A DNA stretch of 64,000 bases from Salinicola endophyticus. Its GTDB lineage: Bacteria; Pseudomonadota; Gammaproteobacteria; Pseudomonadales; Halomonadaceae. The stretch is taken from contig NZ_CP159578.1 of the NCBI RefSeq assembly GCF_040536835.1, forward strand, positions 1,364,001 through 1,428,000. Direction: 5' to 3'. Under the pieces are notes generated by a model. It worked only from the letters and a program-made list of their open reading frames with translations, was not told the origin of the DNA and did no database searches. The position numbers and the translations under genes are program-made. Shown piece by piece: positions 9,710 through 18,100 of the stretch. Each line of letters opens with the position of its first letter. Positions within the stretch are counted from its first letter, which is position 1.

Positions 9710-10382
9710 AGCCCGTTCCGAAGCGAGTGTCGGCAACGCCGCCACTTTCGATACGCATCCGGGCGCCGACGCCGGCGTCACCCCCGAGTCGCCGCTGCAG
9801 TGGAGCCGGGTACAGGGGCGCGTCACCGAGGAAGGTGGCGCGGCCGAGCAGATCAGGGTGGTCGAACGGCCATTCCTCGGCCATCTGGTGCTGCGCGGCG
9901 GCGCCATCACCCTCGACGAGGCGGTGCGCGCCGAACTCGGCGTGAGCCTGCCAGGCAAGCCGCTGGGGTTGGTGCTCGACGCCGAGGGCAGTCGTTCGGT
10001 GCAGTGGGTCTCGCCGGACGAGTGGCTGGTGATCGTCCCCGCCGGCGAGGAGTTCGAGCTGGAGAATCGGCTGCGGGCGCGGCTGGGGGATGCCCACTTC
10101 GCCATCGTCAACGTCGGCGGCGGCCAGACTCTGCTGGAACTCTCCGGCGAGAAGGCACGTGAGCTGCTGATGAAGTCGGTCACCTACGACGTGCACGAGC
10201 ATGGGCTGCCGGTGGGCAAGGCGGTAGGCACCGTCTTCGCCAAGACCAGCGTGGTGCTGCGGCGTCCCAGCGAAGAGCGCTTCGAGCTGGTGGTGCGGCG
10301 CAGCTTTGCCGACTACTGCGTGCGCTGGCTGCGGGATGCCGGGCGCGAGTACGGGCTGCGCGTGGAATCCGCGTCGCCCTGA
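9702..10382 (+). CDS. soxG: Sarcosine oxidase subunit gamma
   Basis: Fourth subunit of the complex (226 residues), structurally related to part of GcvT. The C-terminal half carries the family features (SPDEWLVIVP, NVGGGQTLLELSG, RSFADYCVRWL). It starts inside the last 8 bases of soxA, so soxBDAG is a tightly coupled operon. The first 30 residues look low-complexity and may be a lineage-specific extension. purU follows 96 bases later. Confidence 0.93.
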   Translation: MSEARSEASVGNAATFDTHPGADAGVTPESPLQWSRVQGRVTEEGGAAEQIRVVERPFLGHLVLRGGAITLDEAVRAELGVSLPGKPLGLVLDAEGSRSVQWVSPDEWLVIVPAGEEFELENRLRARLGDAHFAIVNVGGGQTLLELSGEKARELLMKSVTYDVHEHGLPVGKAVGTVFAKTSVVLRRPSEERFELVVRRSFADYCVRWLRDAGREYGLRVESASP

Positions 10383-10478
10383 TCATCGAGCGCCCCCGTC
10401 ATAGCGGGGGCCAGGCCCTGTCGAGACGCCCCGTTTGATCAACGTCTGGCATCTCGACAGCGCTCAGCGGGAGCCAAC

Positions 10479-11345
10479 ATGCACTCTGAGAACAACAGCT
10501 GGATTCTGTCCGCCCAGTGCCCCAGTCGGCTGGGCACGGTGGACGTGGTGACCCGCTTCCTCAAGGAGCAGGGCTGCTATATCACCGAGCTGCACTCCTT
10601 CGACGACTACCGCGGCGGGCAGTTCTTCATCCGCGCGGCCTTTCTGCCGGAGCAGCCCGATTTCAATGGCGACGACTTCCGCGAGCAGTTCACGGCGCGG
10701 GCGTCGGCGTTCGACATGCATTTCGAGCTGACTCCGCCGGACTATCGTCTGCCGGTGGTGATCATGGTCTCCAAGACCGACCACTGCCTCAACGATCTGC
10801 TCTACCGCTATCGGACCGGGCAGCTGGCGATCGACGTGCGTGCCATTGTCTCCAACCATCCGGATCTGGAGCCGCTGGCGGCGTGGCACGGGTTGCCCTA
10901 TCACCATCTGCCGATCACCCCGGAGACCAAGGCGGAGCAGGAGGCCGAGGTGCGCCGGGTGGTCGAGGAGAGCGGGGCCGAACTGGTGATCCTGGCGCGC
11001 TACATGCAGGTGCTGTCGCCCGAGCTGTGCCACCACTTCGCCGGCCGTGCGATCAATATCCACCACTCGCTGCTGCCCGGTTTCAAGGGTGCCAAGCCCT
11101 ACCACCAGGCCTACGAGAAGGGCGTGAAGCTGGTTGGCGCCACCGCCCACTACATCAACGACGATCTCGACGAGGGGCCGATCATCGCCCAGGGCGTCGA
11201 GGCGGTCGACCACGCCCACTACCCCGAAGATCTGGTGGCGCGCGGGCGCGACATCGAGTGTTTGACCCTGGCGCGGGCGGTGCGCTACCACCTGCAGAAG
11301 CGCGTTTTCCTGCACGCCGGGCGCACGGTGGTGCTCTCCGGCTGA
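10479..11345 (+). CDS. purU: Formyltetrahydrofolate deformylase
   Basis: Hydrolyses 10-formyl-THF to formate and THF. This regenerates THF for sarcosine oxidase, which loads C1 units on folate. The 288-residue protein has an N-terminal ACT domain (residues 8-85) and a formyltransferase-like catalytic domain. Its active-site segments are NIHHSLLPGFKGAKPYHQAY (Asn and His) and HYINDDLDEGPIIAQ (Asp). It sits 96 bases after soxG on the same strand, consistent with being the last gene of the sarcosine operon, and is followed by a strong terminator. Confidence 0.95.
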   Translation: MHSENNSWILSAQCPSRLGTVDVVTRFLKEQGCYITELHSFDDYRGGQFFIRAAFLPEQPDFNGDDFREQFTARASAFDMHFELTPPDYRLPVVIMVSKTDHCLNDLLYRYRTGQLAIDVRAIVSNHPDLEPLAAWHGLPYHHLPITPETKAEQEAEVRRVVEESGAELVILARYMQVLSPELCHHFAGRAINIHHSLLPGFKGAKPYHQAYEKGVKLVGATAHYINDDLDEGPIIAQGVEAVDHAHYPEDLVARGRDIECLTLARAVRYHLQKRVFLHAGRTVVLSG

Positions 11346-11386
11346 GCGCGGCTCGGCTTACCCCGCCGGCCCCTGTCGAAAAGCTG

Positions 11387-11415
11387 AAAAAGCCCGTGTT
11401 TCCACGGGCTTTTTT
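11387..11415 (+). terminator. Rho-independent terminator after purU
   Basis: AGCCCGTG (11391-11398) pairs with CACGGGCT (11403-11410), flanked by an A run on the left and a T run on the right, so it could work in both directions. It closes the sox-purU unit and separates it from the riboswitch and terC. Confidence 0.9.
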
Positions 11416-11456
11416 ACTTGCTACGCGATGCGCGGCGGGCGCACAATGCGCGGGCA

Positions 11457-11591
11457 CGGAAGGGGAGTATTCCGCCGCCGGCGCCGCGTGCGCCGCCGGT
11501 CGATGATGTCGTCAGCACGGGCCACATTGCCCCGGGATCATCGGTTGTTCGGGCACCCAGCGGGTGCCGCGGCCAGCGGGAGAGACTTTCG
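11457..11591 (+). ncRNA. yybP-ykoY (Mn2+) riboswitch candidate upstream of terC
   Basis: The leader of a TerC/Alx-family gene contains the hallmarks of the yybP-ykoY RNA. GGGGAGTA is at 11462-11469. A closing P1 helix pairs CGGAAG (11457-11462) with CTTTCG (11586-11591). A GTCGTCA segment lies near 11508-11514 and a terminal GAGACTTTC box at 11582-11590. Internal stems are CGATGAT (11501-11507) with ATCATCG, and GGCACCC (11552-11558) with GGGTGCC (11562-11568). This class senses Mn2+ and commonly controls TerC/Alx transporters. The motif was recognised by eye, not by a covariance model. Confidence 0.8.
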
Positions 11592-11622
11592 GTGACGTTC
11601 ACCGTCAACCGGAGGTTTCCTC

Positions 11623-12612
11623 ATGCATGTCCCCCTGTGGGTCTGGCTGGCTACGATTGCCGGCATCGCTGCGCTGTTCGTCTTCGATTTCTACGCCCAC
11701 GTGCGCAAGCCGCACGAACCCACCTTCCGCGAAGCGGCCTGGTGGTCGGTGTTCTTCGTCGCCCTCGCCGTGCTCTTCGGCGGCGGGCTATGGTGGGTCT
11801 GGGGGCCGCAACACGGCGCCGAGTACTTCGCCGGCTTCATCACCGAGAAAAGCCTCTCGGTCGATAATCTGTTCGTCTTCCTGATCATCATGTCCAAGTT
11901 CGCGGTGCCACCGGCCTACCAGCAGAAGGCGCTGCTGATCGGGATCGTGATCGCACTGCTGATGCGCGGCGCCTTCATTGCGGTGGGGGCGGCGGCGATC
12001 GCCCAGTTCAGCTGGATGTTCTACCTGTTCGGACTGTTCCTGCTGTATACCGCGGTTCAGCTGATGCGCGAGGGCGCCGGAGGCCACGACGCCAACGAGG
12101 AGTACGAGCCCAACGCCATCGTGCGCTTCGTGCAGCAGCGTCTTCCCGCCACCGATACCTATGATCGCGACCGCCTGATCACGGTGCAGAACGGCAAGCG
12201 CCTGGTGACGCCGCTATTCATGGTGGTGGTGGCCCTGGGCATGACCGACGTGCTGTTCGCGCTGGACTCGATCCCGGCGATCTACGGGCTGACCAAGGAG
12301 CCCTATATCGTCTTCACCACCAATGCCTTCGCGCTGCTCGGGCTGCTCCAGCTCTACTTCCTGATCGGCGGGCTGCTGTCGCGGCTGGTCTATCTGGGGA
12401 TCGGGCTGTCGCTGATCCTGGCGTTCATCGGCGTCAAGCTGATCATCGAGGCGATGCACACCAACAATCTGGCGTTCATCAATGACGGCCAGCCGCTGCA
12501 TCTGGTGCCGGAGATCCCGATCTGGCTGTCGATGACGATCATCGTCGGCACCCTGGTGGTGACCACCGTGGCCAGCCTGATCAAGAGCCGCGGGCAGCGC
12601 CAGACCGGCTGA
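11623..12612 (+). CDS. TerC/Alx-family membrane protein, probable manganese exporter
   Basis: Integral membrane protein of 329 residues with about nine hydrophobic segments. Family motifs are SVDNLFVF (Asp81) and MTDVLFALDSIPA (Asp209 and Asp215), acidic residues thought to handle metal within the membrane. E. coli Alx and B. subtilis MeeF/MeeY relatives export Mn2+. The upstream riboswitch candidate supports the same role here over tellurite resistance. RBS GGAGGT is at 11611-11616. The 3' end overlaps by 32 bases the convergent gene on the other strand. Confidence 0.9.
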   Translation: MHVPLWVWLATIAGIAALFVFDFYAHVRKPHEPTFREAAWWSVFFVALAVLFGGGLWWVWGPQHGAEYFAGFITEKSLSVDNLFVFLIIMSKFAVPPAYQQKALLIGIVIALLMRGAFIAVGAAAIAQFSWMFYLFGLFLLYTAVQLMREGAGGHDANEEYEPNAIVRFVQQRLPATDTYDRDRLITVQNGKRLVTPLFMVVVALGMTDVLFALDSIPAIYGLTKEPYIVFTTNAFALLGLLQLYFLIGGLLSRLVYLGIGLSLILAFIGVKLIIEAMHTNNLAFINDGQPLHLVPEIPIWLSMTIIVGTLVVTTVASLIKSRGQRQTG

Positions 12613-14233
12613 GGGTCGGCGGCGCGGCATAGATCCGGTGCAGCAGCGCGCGGATCTGCGACATGGGAATGGCCGCTTCCGGCCCGGGCGGCAACGCACC
12701 GGGCCGGAAGCCGTTGTGCAAGAAGCCTGCGAGCAGCGCCGGGTCACCGCTGATCACGTGCAGTGGTACGTCCCTGCCCGGACGCGGGCCAATGATGCTC
12801 GGCGCAGCCTGGTGGTCGCCGAGGATCAGCATCAGCGTATGCTCGCCGACCTGGCGCTCGGCAAAGCCCGCCGCCGCCTGCAGGGCGTAGTCGATGGCTG
12901 GCGCATAGTGGGCGCGCATCTCCTCGGTGTTCTGCCACAGCGAGGCGTAGTCGTCGCCGGCGCCGGCCCAGCGCGAGAACACCTGGCCGTCGCCGACGCT
13001 GTCCCAGTCGACCAGCGTGATCACCGGTGACCAGGGGGCGTGGCTGGAGAGGGTGGCCAGTTCGGCGAAGGTGGCGCGCGACGACGGCCCGGTGGCGCTT
13101 GCCGATGCCGCATCCAGATAGTCGCCGACACGTTTCCAGGTGAACTGATCGGGCATGCTGGCCCAGCCCATCGGCGGGCCGCGGTAGCCGAGGCTGTCGG
13201 CGGTGTGGATGTCGTCGTAGCCGAGCTGGCGGCCTTCGGGCCAGTCGCGGACGATTCCCGGCATCACCGCCAGGGTGCGGTGGGCGCTGGCGGCGAAGTC
13301 GTCGACCAGGGTCGAGCGGTGGCGGTTGAGCATCAGCTCGAAGCGCAGCTGCGAGGTGATCGGCAGCCCGCTGAGCAGGGTGGCGTGGTTGAGCCAGGAC
13401 TGGCCGCCCAGGGTCGAGGCGGTGACCCGGCCGGTGACCATCGACAGCCCGGACGCGGCCAGCTCTGACTCTATCCGCGCCAGGCGCGGGCGGATCTCGT
13501 CGGCGAACGGTTCGCGCTCGATCGCGGCGACCCCGTAGGACTCGATGAAGCCCAGCACCACGTCGACCCCTGCCAGCCCCGGCAGCGCCCGCGCGCCGGG
13601 ATCGTTCTCGAGCTGGCCACCGAACGCCGCCAGCGCGTGGCGTGTCTCCATGGCGCGCTGCCACTCGAAGGTCACGAAGCCCAGCGCCGGGCTGCCGATA
13701 CGCGTGGCCTCGAGGCGCCCGGCGTGCTGCAGCGCCAGGCCGCCGGCACCGAAGGCCAGCAGCGCTACCCCCAGCCCGCGCGGGAGTCGAGAGCGATGGC
13801 GCGCCGCCAGCAGCGTGCTCAGCGCCCAGCCCACCGCTAACAGCGTCAGGCCCAGCCCGCAGGTCACTGCCAGCGTCAGCGCCAGGCCAAGATTGGCGAC
13901 CAGCAGCTCGATCAGGATCGGCAGCAGCGCAAGATCGGTATAGAGGTTGATCGAGCGCCCCTGCATCGCCTGCATCAGGCCGTCGCCGAGGGCGCCCAGG
14001 GCGATGCTCACGCCGAACAGGGCAACCCCGGCACAGGCCCATTGGCGCAGGCGTGACGGTGGCATCAGCAGGAGCAGGCCGAGCAGCAGCGGCGCCTCCA
14101 GCGCCAGCCAGTGGCGCGGCGGGAAGCCCGCCCAGGGGAGTTCGGGCGTGAGCAGCAGGGCGTTGAGCAGCAGCCACGCCAGCAGCAGGCGCCAGCCGGC
14201 CCTGGCGCTGGCCGACTTGGGGAAAAGCGTCAT
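12581..14233 (-). CDS. Membrane-anchored sulfatase-like (alkaline phosphatase superfamily) protein
   Basis: Protein of 550 residues. Roughly the first 215 residues hold about five hydrophobic helices, followed by a soluble domain. GFIESYG near residue 245 and GDHQAAP near residue 485 resemble the nucleophile and metal-binding motifs of the alkaline phosphatase/sulfatase superfamily, as in phosphoglycerol or phosphoethanolamine transferases that act on envelope glycans. SWLNHATLLSGLP matches the conserved segment after the nucleophile region. I chose the start at 14233 (MTLFPKS, AGGA upstream) over longer in-frame starts, which would run into the repeat at 14352. The substrate is unknown. The 3' end overlaps terC tail to tail. 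Confidence 0.7.
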   Translation of the reverse strand: MTLFPKSASARAGWRLLLAWLLLNALLLTPELPWAGFPPRHWLALEAPLLLGLLLLMPPSRLRQWACAGVALFGVSIALGALGDGLMQAMQGRSINLYTDLALLPILIELLVANLGLALTLAVTCGLGLTLLAVGWALSTLLAARHRSRLPRGLGVALLAFGAGGLALQHAGRLEATRIGSPALGFVTFEWQRAMETRHALAAFGGQLENDPGARALPGLAGVDVVLGFIESYGVAAIEREPFADEIRPRLARIESELAASGLSMVTGRVTASTLGGQSWLNHATLLSGLPITSQLRFELMLNRHRSTLVDDFAASAHRTLAVMPGIVRDWPEGRQLGYDDIHTADSLGYRGPPMGWASMPDQFTWKRVGDYLDAASASATGPSSRATFAELATLSSHAPWSPVITLVDWDSVGDGQVFSRWAGAGDDYASLWQNTEEMRAHYAPAIDYALQAAAGFAERQVGEHTLMLILGDHQAAPSIIGPRPGRDVPLHVISGDPALLAGFLHNGFRPGALPPGPEAAIPMSQIRALLHRIYAAPPTLSRSGAARGS

Positions 14234-14351
14234 GATGCGTCCTGAATCCAGTAAGCGGGAAGTCTTGGCCCGAGCATAGCACCGGGGTCGCCTGGCCACG
14301 GTGGACGTGCAAGGTAATCGTCGCGGACAGGGTGGCCGCAGCCACGTTAGA

Positions 14352-14497
14352 CTAGGCACCGTCTGAAAAGTACTGCGCTCGCCCATGCGGCGTTAAAAGT
14401 CGGCTCAAAGTGCTCATTTACACCTCGTAAACTCCGCGTTTTCGCCGATTTTTGCCTTGCCTGGCCTTCGCTCGTCGACTTTTCAGACAGCACCTAG
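14352..14497. repeat. Palindromic intergenic repeat, family 1 copy 1
   Basis: A 146-base element bounded by 20-base inverted repeats that match at 17 positions (14352-14371 and 14478-14497; CTAGG and GTCTGAAAAGT are identical). The interior has CTGCGCTCG, CGGCGTTAAAA, TGCTCATTTAC, GTAAACTCCGC and GCCTTGCC, shared in order with 16147-16289. It codes for nothing recognisable and fits a non-autonomous MITE/REP-like element between two genes. Confidence 0.8.
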
Positions 14498-14530
14498 CGC
14501 CCATCGAATTCACGCGACAGGAGACCCGCC

Positions 14531-15196
14531 ATGTCATCCGCTCAGGAACTCATCGTCGAGCCGAGTCACGGCCGCGCCGCCGACGCCTGCGTCATTCTGC
14601 TCCACGGCCTCGGTGCCGACGGCCACGACTTCGAGCCGCTGGTGCCGGCGCTGGGCCTGGATGCGACGCTTTCGGTGCGCTTCGTGCTGCCCCATGCGCC
14701 GCAGTTGCCGGTCACCGTCAACGGCGGCATGAGCATGCCGGCCTGGTACGACATTCTCGAGATGAATCTGGGGCGGCGGGTCGATGTCGCTCAGCTGCGC
14801 GCCTCCGCCGAGCGGGTGCACGGCCTGATCGAGGCGCAGATCGCTGCCGGCATCGACAGCCGGCGCATCATCGTCGCCGGTTTCTCCCAGGGCGGTGCGG
14901 TGGCCTACGAGGCGGCGCTGTCGTGCCCGCATCCGCTGGGCGGGCTGCTCGCGCTCTCGACCTACTTCGCCACTGCCGACAGCATCGCCCTGGCCGAGGA
15001 GAATCGCCAGCTGCCGATCGAGGTGCACCACGGCAGCGCCGATCCGGTGGTGCCCGAGGCGCTGGGCCGCGAGGGCGCCGAGCGGGTCGAGGCGCTGGGC
15101 TACCCGGTGAACTATCGCACCTACGACATGGGCCATAGCCTGTGCCCCGAGCAGGCCAGCGATATCGCGGCCTGGCTCCAGGCGCGGCTGGGCTGA
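14531..15196 (+). CDS. Carboxylesterase / acyl-protein-thioesterase-like hydrolase
   Basis: Alpha/beta hydrolase of 221 residues from the phospholipase/carboxylesterase family (Pseudomonas EstB, eukaryotic APT1 type), hydrolysing short acyl esters. The catalytic triad is visible: Ser119 in GFSQGG, Asp171 in HGSADPVVP, and His202 in DMGHSLC. The LLHGLGADGHDF oxyanion segment is at residues 23-34. The length is typical and there is no signal peptide, so it should be cytoplasmic. The next gene starts 12 bases downstream and may be co-transcribed. Confidence 0.9.
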   Translation: MSSAQELIVEPSHGRAADACVILLHGLGADGHDFEPLVPALGLDATLSVRFVLPHAPQLPVTVNGGMSMPAWYDILEMNLGRRVDVAQLRASAERVHGLIEAQIAAGIDSRRIIVAGFSQGGAVAYEAALSCPHPLGGLLALSTYFATADSIALAEENRQLPIEVHHGSADPVVPEALGREGAERVEALGYPVNYRTYDMGHSLCPEQASDIAAWLQARLG

Positions 15197-15208
15197 GCGG
15201 GTATCGCG

Positions 15209-15850
15209 ATGCACAGCATGGACGATATCGGCGGCGCAGCCGACGACCCGCGGCTATCGAGTCCGGCGGCGCAGCGCAATCGCGGGCCCATCGCCGAGAT
15301 CCTGCGTCAGCTGCTGCCGGCCCGCGGCAGTGTGCTGGAGATCGCCAGCGGCAGCGGCGAGCACGCCGTCTATCTGGCCGAGGCGCTGCCCGGCCTGCGC
15401 TGGCAGCCTTCGGACACCAGCTCCGAGGCGCTGCGCTCGATCGCCGCCTGGCGCGCGCACGCCGCGCCGCCCAACCTGCTGGCGCCGCTGGCGCTCGATG
15501 TCACCGCCGAGTGGCCGGAGATCGCGGAGCTGGCCGCGGTGTGTGCCTTCAATCTGGTGCATATCGCGCCCTGGGCGGTGGCCGAAGCGCTGTTCGCCGG
15601 CGCCGGCCGCCAGCTGCCGCCGGGTGGGCTTCTGGTGCTCTATGGGCCGTTCAAGCGCGCCGAGACGCCGCTGGCCGCGAGCAATGCCCGCTTCGACGAG
15701 GCTTTGCGCGCGCGCGACCCGCGCTGGGGTATTCGCGATCTGACGGCGCTGGAAGCGCTGGCCGCCACGGCCGGGCTGGGGGCGCTGCAGGTGCACGAGA
15801 TGCCGGCCAACAACCTCTGCCTGGTGTGGCGCCGCGCCGCGCAGGCCTGA
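15209..15850 (+). CDS. DUF938 family SAM-dependent methyltransferase-like protein
   Basis: A 213-residue protein of the DUF938 family. The SAM-binding glycine motif VLEIASGSGEHA is near residue 42, and the family features WQPSD, NLVHIAPW and LYGPF follow. The substrate is unknown. It starts 12 bases after the carboxylesterase stop. Confidence 0.85.
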   Translation: MHSMDDIGGAADDPRLSSPAAQRNRGPIAEILRQLLPARGSVLEIASGSGEHAVYLAEALPGLRWQPSDTSSEALRSIAAWRAHAAPPNLLAPLALDVTAEWPEIAELAAVCAFNLVHIAPWAVAEALFAGAGRQLPPGGLLVLYGPFKRAETPLAASNARFDEALRARDPRWGIRDLTALEALAATAGLGALQVHEMPANNLCLVWRRAAQA

Positions 15851-15907
15851 GCGCCGCGAGTCGACTACACTGAAGTTCATTCCCGACGGCCGACAAGGAG
15901 TAACGCC

Positions 15908-16147
15908 GTGTCAGACTTTTCCGTGGAGTTCCGGATGCCCAAGGGTTGCCCCAACTGCGGCAACCACATGATGAAGGTCTCCCAGGCCAAGCAGCCCGAT
16001 GATCGGGTCTTCTGCACCTCGTGCAATACTGACGTGTGCGCCTGGGACCAGGCCGAGCGAATCCTCGACGAGACCCCGCGCAGCGAGTCCGAGCAGTTGA
16101 TCGAAGATGTGATCAATAATAAGAAGCCCGATACCGACGACGAGTGA
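15908..16147 (+). CDS. Small zinc-ribbon protein
   Basis: A 79-residue protein with two cysteine pairs, CPNC near residue 14 and CTSC near residue 36, spaced as in a rubredoxin-like zinc ribbon, and an acidic C-terminal tail. It starts at GTG with an AAGGAG ribosome site 7 bases upstream. I do not recognise a named family. Such small proteins often bind nucleic acid or act as adaptors. The stop codon touches the next repeat element. Confidence 0.7.
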   Translation: MSDFSVEFRMPKGCPNCGNHMMKVSQAKQPDDRVFCTSCNTDVCAWDQAERILDETPRSESEQLIEDVINNKKPDTDDE

Positions 16148-16289
16148 GAGGGTGTTTACAAAATGTCTGCGCTCGACGATACGGCGTTGAAATCGACCTC
16201 AAAATGCTCATTTACCCCGTGTAAACTCCGCTTTTTCGTCCGATTTCGCCTTGTCTCGTCTTCGCTCGCCGAATTTGTAAATACCCTCT
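16147..16289. repeat. Palindromic intergenic repeat, family 1 copy 2
   Basis: A 143-base element with 16-base terminal inverted repeats (16147-16162 and 16274-16289) that match at 15 of 16 positions. The interior shares CTGCGCTCG, ACGGCGTTGAAA, ATGCTCATTTAC, GTAAACTCCGC and TCGCTCGCCGAATTT with copy 1, but the ends differ. The left end begins on the last base of the zinc-ribbon gene's stop codon. Confidence 0.85.
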
Positions 16290-16313
16290 GAGGGCGTGAT
16301 GCTCTCTGCATGA

Positions 16314-16349
16314 ACGAAGAGCCCCGGCCTCAGCGCCGGGGTTCTTCGT
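16314..16349. terminator. Bidirectional rho-independent terminator
   Basis: ACGAAGA and CCCCGGC (16314-16328) pair with GCCGGGG and TCTTCGT (16335-16349), giving a long stem with a 6-base loop between the convergent zinc-ribbon and PhoH genes. The T-containing arms on both sides suit termination on either strand. Confidence 0.8.
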
Positions 16350-16413
16350 TTATCGGGATTCGTCTTTGGCGGGAGCGGCGGGGGCGAACCCCCGCCGTCT
16401 GGTCACATCCGGG

Positions 16414-17829
16414 TTACAGCAGCTCTTCGGCCGCCAGCGCCAGGCGCGAACGCTCCACGCTCTTGAGCGTGATGTGTCCGGCATGGGGCCAGTTGCGGAA
16501 GCGCTCGACCACTGCGGCCATGCCGCAGGTGTTGGCGGTGAGGTAGGGCGTGTCGATCTGGCCGACGTTGCCCAGGCAGACGATCTTGGTGTTGCGCCCG
16601 GCCCGGGTGACCAGGGACTTGAGCTGTTTGGGGGTGAAGTTCTGGGCCTCGTCGATGATCAGGAAAGTATCGTTGAGGGTGCGCCCGCGCATGAAGGTGG
16701 GTGAGCGGATCTGCACCCGCGAGCCGATCAGCTGACGCGTGGCGCCATCGCTCCAGCTGGTCGAGCCCTCGCGCTCGTCGCGCAACAGGTTGTCCATGTT
16801 GTCGTGGAAGGCACCCATCCACGGTGACATCTTCTCCTCCTCGGTGCCGGGCAGAAAGCCGATATCCTCACCCATGGGGATGGGGGCGCGGGTGAAGACG
16901 ATGCGTTCGAACTGCTTGGCGTCCAGCGTCTGCTGGAAAGCCGCGGCCAGGGTCATGAAGGTCTTGCCGGTACCTGCGCTGCCGGCGAGGGTGATGAAGT
17001 CGATCTCCGGGTCCATCAGCAGGTTGAGGGCGAAGTTCTGGCGGCTGTCGTGGGCGTGGACGCCCCAGACGCCGTCGTGATGGCGGTAGTTGGTGAGCAA
17101 CTGCAGGGTGGCACGGCGGGGCGAGTGGCTGCGCACGATCGCCTCGAAGTCGGCGCCGTTGTCGCTGTCGGAGACCAGCATGCCGACATGCCAGTCCTCG
17201 GGGATGGTGCCTTCCAGATGGTAGAGGGTGTGCCCCTCGGCACGCTCGACCATCACTTCGACATCCAGCGACTCCCACAGGCCATGGCCGTCACGTCCGG
17301 CGTCGGCATAGACCTTGGCGCCCTCGATCATGGCGTCGAGATCGTCGAAGGCCTTGTCGCTGAGGTAGTCCTCCACCGGCACCTTGAGCGCGGCGGCCTT
17401 GACCCGCAGGTTGATGTCCTTGGTCACCAGGATGACCGAGGCGTCCGGGCGGTCGCGGCGCAGGCGACAGGTCTCGGCGAGAATGCGGTTGTCCGGAGAG
17501 TTCTCCAGGGTCTCCAGCGGTTCCAGATCCTGATAGCAGAGGAAGCGCAGGCGGCCGGCGGGGTCGCCGCTGGCGCGCGGGATGGGAATGCCTTGCTGAA
17601 TCTCCTCGGGGGTGACGTGGGCGGTGAGGTCGGAGAGTGTGCGACTGATCTGACGGGCGGTGCGAGCGATCTCGCGCATGCCGTTCTTGTGCTTGTCGAG
17701 CTCCTCGAGCACGGTCATGGGGATGACCACATCATGCTCTTCGAAATGGTAGAGGGCTGCGGGGTCGTGGATCAGGACATTGGTGTCCAGTACGTAGAGC
17801 CTGTTCGCTTTCTTGTCGATACGCACCAT
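16414..17829 (-). CDS. phoH: PhoH family ATPase with N-terminal PIN domain (PhoH2/YlaK type)
   Basis: A 471-residue fusion of a PIN ribonuclease domain and a PhoH ATPase. PIN acidic residues are seen at Asp15 (YVLDTN), Glu42/Glu43 and Asp138 (VTKDIN). The ATPase has Walker A GSAGTGKT at 283-290 and Walker B LIIDEAQN near 390-397. PhoH2 proteins of this layout unwind and cleave RNA in the mycobacterial examples studied. The start at 17829 has CAGGAG upstream; longer starts would extend into sequence with no family match. It is a monocistronic gene ending near a bidirectional terminator. Confidence 0.92.
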   Translation of the reverse strand: MVRIDKKANRLYVLDTNVLIHDPAALYHFEEHDVVIPMTVLEELDKHKNGMREIARTARQISRTLSDLTAHVTPEEIQQGIPIPRASGDPAGRLRFLCYQDLEPLETLENSPDNRILAETCRLRRDRPDASVILVTKDINLRVKAAALKVPVEDYLSDKAFDDLDAMIEGAKVYADAGRDGHGLWESLDVEVMVERAEGHTLYHLEGTIPEDWHVGMLVSDSDNGADFEAIVRSHSPRRATLQLLTNYRHHDGVWGVHAHDSRQNFALNLLMDPEIDFITLAGSAGTGKTFMTLAAAFQQTLDAKQFERIVFTRAPIPMGEDIGFLPGTEEEKMSPWMGAFHDNMDNLLRDEREGSTSWSDGATRQLIGSRVQIRSPTFMRGRTLNDTFLIIDEAQNFTPKQLKSLVTRAGRNTKIVCLGNVGQIDTPYLTANTCGMAAVVERFRNWPHAGHITLKSVERSRLALAAEELL

Positions 17830-18100
17830 CGGCAAAAGCACTCCTGTGAGTTCAAGGCTTCTCGACCCTGACAGAGTGCCGTGACAAGTCGATGTCGGGC
17901 AGGGAACTCCGTCAGTGCCACTATCGTGTCGGACGCAAGAACGGTGTCGGCGATACCTCCCTGACGTAACGGAGTCAGTCTCAGAATGAGCCCAAGCGGC
18001 GCAAACTTCTACCCCCCGGGATACGGAAATTATCGGTGCCCCCGGGATAGGTCCGCTGGCGTGACGCGGGCCGGTGCATTTTTTACCCCAGGCAGACAGC
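17830..18100. other. Intergenic region upstream of phoH
   Basis: Non-coding gap of 271 bases, part of a 354-base space between phoH and the M23 peptidase gene (both on the minus strand). It must contain the phoH promoter. I see no recognised element besides the terminator at its far end. Confidence 0.4.

Noticed and set aside
6527..10183. Very long minus-strand open frame (over 1200 codons) opposite the sox genes
   Set aside because: It mirrors the codon structure of soxDAG in GC-rich DNA and has histidine/arginine/alanine-rich low-complexity translation with no family motifs. The plus-strand genes are certain.
12581..14386. Longer N-terminus for the sulfatase-like protein, starting at 14386
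   Set aside because: It would run through the end of the family-1 repeat and adds an Arg/Pro-rich stretch with no membrane or signal features. The start at 14233 has a ribosome site and leads directly into the membrane helices.
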